Assembly (NCBI GenBank): GCA_938022235.1
Contig: CALIEL010000101.1
Coordinates: 1 to 18,451 of the forward strand
Length of the DNA stretch: 18,451 nt
Origin: Oribacterium parvum
GTDB taxonomy: Bacteria; Bacillota; Clostridia; Lachnospirales; Lachnospiraceae
Reading direction: 5' to 3'
The notes beneath the pieces were generated by a model. It was not told where the DNA came from. It worked only from the letters and a program-made list of their open reading frames with translations, and did no database searches. A program made the translations under genes and the position numbers. Within the stretch, counting starts at the first letter, position 1. Every line of letters starts with the position of its first letter. Below are positions 1 through 6,563 of this stretch, piece after piece.

Positions 1-233
1 GTAAAGCAAGAGCAGTACTCCTTTTAAAGGAATGAGTGACGTAGATGCTTGTGAGCAAAGCCATTTAATCGTTCTTTTTTGGAGGTATACCGATATACAG
101 TAACGCAGGAGAAGTACTCCTTTTAGAGCTAATGGGAGGAGTTGCAACTTGTGATAGTGCTACTTGTTTTTTAGGAGTGTCAGTATACAGTAACGCAGGA
201 GAAGTACTCCTTTAAAGGCAATGTGAGGCCGTC
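1..233. repeat. Element A, left arm: three direct repeats
   Basis: Three direct copies start at 1, 100 and 190. Each opens with GTAAAGCA or GTAACGCAGGAGAAGTACTC and continues with a less conserved part ending near CTTGTGA. Copies 2 and 3 are also preceded by ATACA, so the conserved unit is about 50-55 bp with a period of 99 then 90 bp. The first copy abuts the window edge, so the array may extend further left. The same motif recurs in inverted orientation at 303-423, making the region symmetric around a core hairpin. No credible gene lies in 1-552. Confidence 0.8.
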
Positions 234-302
234 GGTACTTGCACTAAGTGCTTTTCTTAGTGCTTAGTACCGCTACGAGCCGAGCTTAGCGAGAGCGTGC
301 CT
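234..302. repeat. Element A, core hairpin and GC-rich module
   Basis: Nested inverted repeats form a strong hairpin: GGTACT (234-239) pairs with AGTACC (266-271), and GCACTAAG (241-248) pairs with CTTAGTGC (256-263). To its right, 272-302 is a GC-richer module. Its reverse complement (GGCACGCTCTCGCTAAGC...) closely resembles the core of the element at 13354-13390. This suggests a shared intergenic repeat family rather than a one-off terminator; no T-run follows. Confidence 0.7.
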
Positions 303-440
303 GGAAAGGAGTACTCCTCTCTGCGTTACGTAATATGTATCATCTCCTTGAAAAGGAGTCCTTCTCTCTGCGTTACGTGCATCCTCCCTCCTCCCTGAAA
401 AGAAGTACCACTCTCTGCTTTACGTTACATTAATTCCTTG
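303..440. repeat. Element A, right arm: three inverted copies, 47-bp period
   Basis: Copies at 303-329, 350-376 and 397-423 read GGAAAGGAGTACTCC or similar followed by CTCTCTGCGTTAC. They are the reverse complement of the left-arm unit. The start-to-start distance is exactly 47 bp both times, unlike the 90-99 bp spacing on the left. The third copy is the most degenerate (CTGCTTTAC). The arm ends just before the putative SigD promoter of the downstream operon. Confidence 0.8.
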
Positions 441-450
441 TAAAGATTTA

Positions 451-475
451 TAAAACCCTCCCATCTTGCCGATAA
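451..475 (+). promoter_or_regulatory. Putative SigD/FliA (sigma-28) promoter
   Basis: GCCGATAA at 468-475 is a perfect match to the sigma-28 -10 consensus. TAAA at 451-454 could be the -35, with a 13-nt spacer; the usual spacing is about 14-16, so the -35 is imperfect. The site lies about 78 nt upstream of the lytic transglycosylase start. The downstream PilZ gene makes motility control plausible. This is motif recognition only. Confidence 0.5.
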
Positions 476-552
476 AAGAAAAGATAGTGCAAATAGAACT
501 GGAACAAATGACGTTTCACCATATATTTTACAGGAAAAGGGTAAAGATTTAG

Positions 553-1440
553 ATGGCAAATGGAATTTCAATCTTAAATGGCATTCAGAATCAGAATGCT
601 GTGCAGGCACAGTCTGCACTGAATACAAAAACACAAGGTACCACAGGAACTTCTTTCGCCTCCGTAATGCAAAATGTGCAGAAGCAAAAGTCCGTGCCTG
701 CAGGTGCGGCTAAATATGATGCCATTTTTGAAGAAGCCAGCAGAACCTACGGGGTATCCAAATCTCTTTTGATTGCGGTTGCCAAGGCGGAGTCAAACTT
801 TAATCCTAACGATGTTTCTCATGCAGGAGCTTCAGGCATCATGCAGTTAATGCCGGGCACTGCCAAGAGTCTGGGAGTAAAGAATGTTTTTGATCCCTAT
901 GAAAATATTATGGGAGGAGCGAAGCTGTTGCGAGATAATATCAAAAGCTTCGGTTCCGTACCTTTGGCTTTGGCTGCCTACAATGCAGGCCCCGGCGCGG
1001 TAAAAAAGTACAATGGCGTTCCTCCCTATAAGGAGACTCAGAACTATGTAAAGAAAATTATGGCTGATCTGGGGGATTCCGCGTACAATGTAAAAAGTAA
1101 TTATTTCGGAGAGGGCAGCAGCACAAGCAGCTACGGAAGCTCTTCAAGCAGTATTTCCGCAAACAGCTTGCTGTCTACAGGGGGCTTGGGGGCTTTAACC
1201 GGTTCTTCCAACAACCTTTTTTCCGGCCTGGGATTATCCGGAGGTCAAAATGTTCTTTTCTCCGGAGTGCTTCAGTCTATTCTTAGCAATGCGCTTTTGA
1301 ATTCCGGCAGAGAAGCGGCAGCGGGAGACGGAGCGGACAATGGTACGGTAACACTGGATAAAAAGAGCTTTCAAAGCTTAGTTTCTCTATTACAAATGCA
1401 GATGATGATGCCATCCCGTATCGGGGAAATTTCGGATTGA
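553..1440 (+). CDS. SLT-family lytic transglycosylase, probably flagellum-associated
   Basis: The 295-aa product has a goose-lysozyme-like SLT domain at about residues 54-170. Key features are the catalytic Glu80 in AVAKAESNFNP, the GIMQLMPGTA motif at 95-104 and AAYNAGPGAV at 141-150. Lytic transglycosylases cleave peptidoglycan glycan strands to form 1,6-anhydro-muramyl ends. There is no signal peptide or membrane segment. The N-terminal 50 residues are Gln/Asn-rich and the C-terminal 115 are Ser/Gly-rich and low-complexity. Lack of a Sec signal fits either export by the flagellar apparatus or a rod-type role (inference). The start follows GGAAAAGGG at 532-540. It is probably co-transcribed with the PilZ gene 28 bp downstream and driven by the SigD-like promoter at 451-475. 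Confidence 0.85.
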   Translation: MANGISILNGIQNQNAVQAQSALNTKTQGTTGTSFASVMQNVQKQKSVPAGAAKYDAIFEEASRTYGVSKSLLIAVAKAESNFNPNDVSHAGASGIMQLMPGTAKSLGVKNVFDPYENIMGGAKLLRDNIKSFGSVPLALAAYNAGPGAVKKYNGVPPYKETQNYVKKIMADLGDSAYNVKSNYFGEGSSTSSYGSSSSSISANSLLSTGGLGALTGSSNNLFSGLGLSGGQNVLFSGVLQSILSNALLNSGREAAAGDGADNGTVTLDKKSFQSLVSLLQMQMMMPSRIGEISD

Positions 1441-1468
1441 TCAAATGCTGTTCATTTAAGGGAGTAGA

Positions 1469-2107
1469 ATGATGGTATTACGAGATTGCAATAGAGGCAT
1501 GGTTCATTGGCCGGAGGAGGATAGAAACCTTCCGGTGGATGTGGAATTACAGGGAGAGGAAATCTTTCTCTACTTTAAAGGCTATAAGTTTCAAGACAGC
1601 CGTTTTGTTTCGGAAATAGATTTTTATGATAAGCAGCAGGGGATGATTGTAACCCTTGCGGAAGTTGTAATGAAAAGAAATCCGGCCTTTCCGGACAGCC
1701 CTTATCCCTGGATGGGCATTTGCGATGTGAAGGAAGTACTTCGGGTAGTACAGCGGCAAAACGATGTGCGCGTATCCGTAGCGATGGAGCTTCCCTTTGT
1801 AAAAGAAGGAGAAGGGGACGAAGAGGTACATTTTTTCGGCATTATCCGGAATTTAAGTGCAGGGGGAATCTTTATGGAGACCCGGGAAGCCTTGAAGGAA
1901 GATGATATTGTTCATTTCCGTTACCGCTTTGACAAGATGGATAGAGAGTTAAAGCTGGTGGTGGTTTGGGTAAAGACCAATGATCGGGGAACCTACGGTT
2001 ATGGACTTCGCTTCCTCCGGATGAGCTCCGGAGAGGAGTCGGAGGTGCGAAATCATGTGTTCCGACTGATTTTTGAGCATGCCAGAAAAAGAAAAAAGGA
2101 TGAGTAG
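1469..2107 (+). CDS. PilZ-domain protein, YcgR-like flagellar brake candidate
   Basis: The 212-aa product has a C-terminal PilZ domain at about residues 95-205, recognised by NLSAGG at 128-133 (the N-x-S-x-x-G half of the cyclic-di-GMP site) and an adjacent QRQNDVR at 95-101. The N-terminal 90 residues fit a YcgR-type beta-barrel. In YcgR-like proteins this architecture binds c-di-GMP and slows or stops the flagellar motor. The usual RRxxxR is here R-Q-N-D-V-R, so one of the two adjacent Arg residues is Gln97, which could weaken ligand binding. AAGGGAG precedes ATG 1469, and a second ATG lies directly behind it (1472), so the start is uncertain by one codon. It sits 28 bp after the transglycosylase gene and is followed by a terminator. 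Confidence 0.8.
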   Translation: MMVLRDCNRGMVHWPEEDRNLPVDVELQGEEIFLYFKGYKFQDSRFVSEIDFYDKQQGMIVTLAEVVMKRNPAFPDSPYPWMGICDVKEVLRVVQRQNDVRVSVAMELPFVKEGEGDEEVHFFGIIRNLSAGGIFMETREALKEDDIVHFRYRFDKMDRELKLVVVWVKTNDRGTYGYGLRFLRMSSGEESEVRNHVFRLIFEHARKRKKDE

Positions 2108-2123
2108 GGCTTTTCGAAAAGCC
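2108..2123. other. 16-nt perfect palindrome just after the PilZ stop
   Basis: GGCTTTTCGAAAAGCC is self-complementary over all 16 nt and begins 1 nt after the PilZ stop codon. No T-run follows, so on its own it is not an intrinsic terminator. It may stabilise the 3' end or bind a dimeric protein; nothing further can be said. Confidence 0.4.
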
Positions 2124-2188
2124 GCCAAGGAAGGAAAAAGATGATGCTCTTTAGTAGCATGATGCAGGAAAAATGAAAGGAAATCTTT

Positions 2189-2232
2189 GGAGCGATGCGT
2201 AAAAGCAGCCGCTCCTTTTGTTGATTTTTGCT
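2189..2232 (+). terminator. Rho-independent terminator after the PilZ gene
   Basis: GGAGCG (2189-2194) pairs with CGCTCC (2210-2215) around a 15-nt loop and is followed by the T-rich tract TTTTGTTGATTTTTG. It ends the transglycosylase-PilZ unit. Confidence 0.75.
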
Positions 2233-2249
2233 TGATTTTAGAAGAATAT

Positions 2250-2389
2250 TCCGGAGCTTACCGGAGTAGCTCTTGAGAATAGTAGGCTTAGCTAAGCAAT
2301 TTGAAGCATTGCCTTAAGATATGGAAGCATTACTGAAAAAGTAAAGATATCGCTACTGCATGCTATTGAGCGAAATAGCTTCGGATGCA
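2250..2389 (+). other. Structured leader upstream of the LicD genes
   Basis: The 2233-2430 stretch has no gene but several short inverted repeats: TCCGG/CCGGA (2250-2254/2261-2265), the perfect 12-mer GCTTAGCTAAGC (2286-2297), and a hairpin of TGCATGCTATT (2357-2367) with AATAGC (2374-2379) and ATGCA (2385-2389), carrying a 5-nt bulge. Three loose direct repeats beginning GAAGCATT or GATGCATT also occur. No convincing -35/-10 pair was identified. It probably forms the 5' leader of the licD-pepM transcript, but no known riboswitch was recognised. Confidence 0.35.
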
Positions 2390-2418
2390 TTATGGAAAAG
2401 GTATAAGGGTATCTTTTT

Positions 2419-2424
2419 AGGAGG
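2419..2424 (+). promoter_or_regulatory. Ribosome binding site fixing a TTG start
   Basis: AGGAGG lies 6 nt before TTG 2431. The start is supported because the paralogous proteins begin with the aligned MEF..(E/D)FF motif at ATG codons. Confidence 0.75.
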
Positions 2425-2430
2425 AAGAAA

Positions 2431-4488
2431 TTGGAATTTCAAAATGAGTTTTTTTTAGATGAAGTGATAGAGGGCTTTTATGTTCCGGGACTCATGAAGC
2501 GGGCCTGGGCGGCAGAATTACAGCTTCTCTCTTTTTTGGACGGATTTTGTAAGAAGAATCAAATTTCTTATTTTTTAGATTGCGGTGCTTTACTTGGAAT
2601 AGTTAGGCATAAGGGATTTATTCCTTGGGATGATGATTTGGACATTTCCATGTATCGAAAGGATTTTAGACGTTTGGCAGCTTGTATTGAGGAAGAGCTA
2701 CCGGAAGAAATTGGCTTTTATTATGTAGGCAAAGATAGAGTGACAGCCAGTTCTATGGCTGCCATAGGGATGAAGTCTCCAAGCTTTAATCCGGAAAAGC
2801 AGGAATTTTTTAAGCAATTTCCCTTCTATGTAGGAGTAGATATCCGTATTTTGGAAGATGTTTTAGATGATGAGAAGGAAGAGGAACGCAAAAAGATATT
2901 CTATTATCTGGCTTCTTTATTAAAGGCTGTAGAAGAAGACAAAGAGTCGAATTATGCTCAATTATGTCGGAAATGGAAAAAAGAGCTTGCTGATATTCGA
3001 GAGGCAATACATCACTTTCTAGAGCCTTATGGAATAGGAAACCTGATGCTATTTCCAAAGGATGGCAAGTCTTTTATGGGAGAAATCTATTATGCTATGG
3101 ACAGTTTATATAGCTTTGTAGAGGATCGAGATACAAAGTATGTGGCTTGGGGGCCGGATTATGCTTTAAGACGCAAGGGGAGGATGAGAAGGAGCTGGTA
3201 TTTGGGAGATGCATGCAGGAAACTATCCCTTTATGGACAAGAATTTTCAGCTCCTTCAAATTTGGAGGAAGTTTTGAAAGAGGAATATGGAGATTATCTT
3301 ATTCCGAAGCAAAATTTAGGAGGACATTTCTATCCCTTTTATAAAGATTCAGAGAAGTACTTCCACCATAGTCTTGGAGAAAAGGATCCTTATCGATATT
3401 TCTTTTTGGAAGAAGACTTAAGAGACAGTAAAAGAAATAATGTACGCAGTATGATTTTGGAAAGTTTTGCCGGCTTGGAACGGTCTTGGAAGAATGCTTT
3501 GGAAAAGAGGCCAGATGGCGAAGAACTAAAGTTCCTATGCCAAAAATCACAGGAAGATGCTTTAGCGATAGGAAATGCTATTGAAACAAGAGGAAGTTTT
3601 CCTTCGGTGAGTTTACTGGAAAGCTTTTGCACTATGGTTTTTCGACTTTATGAATGCGTGGCAAAAAAAAGCTGTAGCGAAAAATATATTTTCTCAGAAG
3701 AGTTGCCTGAAAAAAAGAGAGAGGATCATTATCATGATGAGACGACAGCTAAGATATATCAAATCCTAAAGACGATAGAGAATGCTAAGGAACAATTTCA
3801 GAAGGATTGGAAGATACGAGTGGTATTTTTAGCCTATTCTTACTCCCGTTTTGAAGAAAGTTTGGCCGCAGATTTTCAAAAGATACTGGAAGGGGAGAAG
3901 ATGGATGCCTACCTTCTTCCTGTACCCTATGGCTTTAAAAATGTTAAGGGAGAGCTTAGGGAAAGAATATATGAAGGGAAAATATTTCAGAAGAAATATC
4001 AAATCTTGGATTATGAAAGCTTAAACTTGCAGAGTTTACAGGCGGATATTCTAGTGACACCTGTGGCCTTTGATTACGTGAATCCGGTTTTTTCTTTGGA
4101 TCCCTTCTATGATACTAATAGGATAAAGGAATTCACCCCTAATTTGATTTATTATCCAGATTTTATAGTGGAAAGGGCCAAAGAAGGAGAGGAGAAATCT
4201 CTGTATAATCAGCGCTATTATATACCGTTGCCGGGAATTGCTCACTGTGATTTCACTATTCTTCCTAAGGAAGATATGATTAAGGGATATCTTCACTACT
4301 GGAGAAAAAATGTTTTTTCACAAGCCAATGTGGAGTCTTATGAGAAGGCGTTAGAGAAAAAACTTCTTTCCATAGAGAGTTTTCAAAAAAGCTTTGACGA
4401 AGTTGGAGAAGGAGAAGCTTCTGTTTTTGAAAAATTATTATCTGAAATAGTACATAAGGAATATATAAAGGGAAAAATTATAGAATAA
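2431..4488 (+). CDS. LicD-family phosphotransferase fused to half of a glycerophosphotransferase-like fold (copy 1)
   Basis: The 685-aa product starts at TTG. Residues 1-330 form a LicD domain with SYFLDCGALLGIVRH (46-60), WDDDLDI (66-72, the metal and nucleotide-binding acidic cluster) and EEYGDY (284-289). Residues 350-415 are helical with an AIGNAIE motif. Residues 460-630 (MDAYLLPVPYGF, then SLDPFYDTNRIKEF) resemble the N-terminal Rossmann half of CDP-glycerol glycerophosphotransferase-type enzymes; the catalytic C-terminal half is absent. LicD proteins move a phospho-headgroup from a CMP carrier to a glycan. Here the donor is inferred to be CMP-hydroxyethylphosphonate. There is no signal peptide or membrane helix, so it should act in the cytoplasm. 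This is the most divergent copy: its half-fold has FDY where the other two have PYD. By eye it is AT-richer than the biosynthetic genes. Confidence 0.8.
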   Translation: MEFQNEFFLDEVIEGFYVPGLMKRAWAAELQLLSFLDGFCKKNQISYFLDCGALLGIVRHKGFIPWDDDLDISMYRKDFRRLAACIEEELPEEIGFYYVGKDRVTASSMAAIGMKSPSFNPEKQEFFKQFPFYVGVDIRILEDVLDDEKEEERKKIFYYLASLLKAVEEDKESNYAQLCRKWKKELADIREAIHHFLEPYGIGNLMLFPKDGKSFMGEIYYAMDSLYSFVEDRDTKYVAWGPDYALRRKGRMRRSWYLGDACRKLSLYGQEFSAPSNLEEVLKEEYGDYLIPKQNLGGHFYPFYKDSEKYFHHSLGEKDPYRYFFLEEDLRDSKRNNVRSMILESFAGLERSWKNALEKRPDGEELKFLCQKSQEDALAIGNAIETRGSFPSVSLLESFCTMVFRLYECVAKKSCSEKYIFSEELPEKKREDHYHDETTAKIYQILKTIENAKEQFQKDWKIRVVFLAYSYSRFEESLAADFQKILEGEKMDAYLLPVPYGFKNVKGELRERIYEGKIFQKKYQILDYESLNLQSLQADILVTPVAFDYVNPVFSLDPFYDTNRIKEFTPNLIYYPDFIVERAKEGEEKSLYNQRYYIPLPGIAHCDFTILPKEDMIKGYLHYWRKNVFSQANVESYEKALEKKLLSIESFQKSFDEVGEGEASVFEKLLSEIVHKEYIKGKIIE

Positions 4489-4498
4489 AGGAGATGTC

Positions 4499-6397
4499 AT
4501 GGAATTTAATAAAGATTTTTTTGAGGATGAAATACGAAACGGTTTTTATATCCCGGGGATTATGAAACGCTGTTGGGCGGCGGCTATAGAAATCTTGCTG
4601 GAACTGGATAGAATCTGTAAAAAATATAATATTTCTTATTATATTGATTACGGTACCTTAATTGGTGCGAAACGACACGGTGGATTTATTCCTTGGGACG
4701 ATGACATTGATATTTCCATGAATCGAGAAGACTATAATCGTTTTGCAGAGGTGGTAGAAAAAGAGATTCCACCGGAATTGAATTTTAATTCCCTTGAAAA
4801 GAGCAGAGATTATGGCAACGTTATAGCATGCTTGGGATTCCATGATGTAAGTTTGGATGATAAACGATTAAGCAAATATCATGAGTTTCCTTATATGATT
4901 GCTATAGATATTTGCATAAATGATTCTATAGCTAAAAATGCAGAGCTGGAAAAGTTGAGAGAGTCAAAGATTATTGTTCTGGCTCAGCTGGTAAAAAAAG
5001 TACTAGACGGAGAATGTTCAGGAAAGCATTTTGAAAAAACCTTGAAGCTTGTGGAAAGTAAATTGCAGGTTCACTTTAACCGAAAAGAAGAATTAAAGCC
5101 TCAGGTTTATCGCTTATTGAATAAATATTGTAAGGAGTTTGAAGGGGAAAAGGGAAGAAAGGATCTTTATGCTTGGATTCCCGGTGCCTTACAATTCAAG
5201 CAATATTATTATCCGCAGGAAGAAGTATTTCCCCTTTCTTCCATTAGTTTTGAAGGGGTTTCTTTTCCTGCGCCTAAAAATGTAGATAAGATTTTAAGAA
5301 TTGAGTATGGGGATTATACAACACCGAACGTATCAGGAGGTGCCCATAATTATCCCTATTTTCATCGATATGAAAAAAATTTAATTGACATAGCGGGAGG
5401 AGAGGATAAATGGCATTTCCGTTACCGTTTTAAAAAAGAAGATTTGGAACACGAGAAAAAAGAGAATATTAGAGATATGGTTTTTTCCGTTCTTCGTTCT
5501 TTGGGACAGCAAGAGGAGGCGATGAAAAGTAGAGAGGAAGATTATAGCTTTTTACAAAATACGTTGGCAGATATACAGAATACAGCGCTAACTATAGGCA
5601 ATACGATAGAGCAACGTTTGGGAGAAAACACGGAAACAGTGGCTCTTCTGTCCCGCTATTGTGAGATTTTATTCCAGGCATATGAAAAGGCTCGGCAGGG
5701 TGAATCTCCCAAAGCAGAATTGACAGATTTAAAAGAAAAGCGTTTAGAATGTGAAAAAACACTGGAAAAAGAATGGAAAAAAACCATGCTCATTCTATTG
5801 GATAAAGCGAAGCATTTTTCAAGTATTGAAGGATTTTATCGGAAAATGCTAGAAAGAGAAGATTGGGAAGTACTCTTAATGCCCATTCCATATTGTTATC
5901 GAAAGGGCAACGGAGCTTTAATGGAAGAAGAAATAGATTTGGAGAATTTTCCCAAATCCTATACTTATGTAGATTATAAAGCTTATGCCTTTGATGTCAT
6001 GATGCCGGATTGTATTGTAATCAATAGCCCTTATGACTCTAATAATATGGTGCAGAGCATAGATCCTTTCTTCTATAGCGAGAACATGAAGAAATATACA
6101 AAAAACCTGGTCTATATTCCCTGGTTTGTGACAAAGGAAATAGAATGGGCGGCCGAAGAAGATGGGAAGGCCATCGTTATGATGGATTATTATGTATGCC
6201 AACCCGGAGTAGCCCATGCGGATCATAGCTTTGTGCAATCCGAAACTGTACGAAAAAGCTATATAGAAAAGTTGGTTGAATTTACCGGAGAAGAATGTAG
6301 AGCAGTATGGGAGAAAAAAATTATTGCTGCAGGCTCTTGTTTATTGGGACAAGAGGAGGAATTAACAAGGCATATATTGTCGTGTATAGAAGGATAA
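4499..6397 (+). CDS. LicD-family phosphotransferase fused to half of a glycerophosphotransferase-like fold (copy 2)
   Basis: The 632-aa paralogue follows copy 1 by 10 nt with AAAGGAGA at 4487-4494, so translation is probably coupled. The LicD domain carries SYYIDYGTLIGAKRH (46-60), WDDDIDI (66-72) and IEYGDY. A helical segment with the TIGNTIEQ motif follows. The C-terminal region has LLMPIPYCY and, at about residues 508-545, SPYDSNNMVQSIDPFFYSEN then LVYIPWF. That block is typical of the N-terminal half of CDP-glycerol glycerophosphotransferase-like proteins in Clostridia. The protein stops after this half, so the region is probably an acceptor-binding or scaffold module rather than a full transferase (inference). 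It is closer to copy 3 than to copy 1 by eye. Confidence 0.8.
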   Translation: MEFNKDFFEDEIRNGFYIPGIMKRCWAAAIEILLELDRICKKYNISYYIDYGTLIGAKRHGGFIPWDDDIDISMNREDYNRFAEVVEKEIPPELNFNSLEKSRDYGNVIACLGFHDVSLDDKRLSKYHEFPYMIAIDICINDSIAKNAELEKLRESKIIVLAQLVKKVLDGECSGKHFEKTLKLVESKLQVHFNRKEELKPQVYRLLNKYCKEFEGEKGRKDLYAWIPGALQFKQYYYPQEEVFPLSSISFEGVSFPAPKNVDKILRIEYGDYTTPNVSGGAHNYPYFHRYEKNLIDIAGGEDKWHFRYRFKKEDLEHEKKENIRDMVFSVLRSLGQQEEAMKSREEDYSFLQNTLADIQNTALTIGNTIEQRLGENTETVALLSRYCEILFQAYEKARQGESPKAELTDLKEKRLECEKTLEKEWKKTMLILLDKAKHFSSIEGFYRKMLEREDWEVLLMPIPYCYRKGNGALMEEEIDLENFPKSYTYVDYKAYAFDVMMPDCIVINSPYDSNNMVQSIDPFFYSENMKKYTKNLVYIPWFVTKEIEWAAEEDGKAIVMMDYYVCQPGVAHADHSFVQSETVRKSYIEKLVEFTGEECRAVWEKKIIAAGSCLLGQEEELTRHILSCIEG

Positions 6398-6563
6398 GAT
6401 AGCCGGAAGCTAAATTTTACACTCTGAACCGTACCCATTATAAAAAGTCAATATTTCTTTTCTCGTCTTTAACAAACTTATGAAAGAAGGGAAAATCGCC
6501 GAAGAGTAAAACATAGAGAGTAAAAAAATCAGATGTCTAAAGGAATAGATAAAGGAGTGGAAA
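6398..6563 (+). other. Gap between LicD copies 2 and 3
   Basis: This 166-bp AT-rich spacer has no gene, no convincing terminator and no clear promoter. A weak imperfect inverted repeat (TTTTACACTCT near 6414 with AGAGTAAAAC near 6514) is visible. A good AAAGGAG (6551-6557) serves the next start. Confidence 0.3.
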
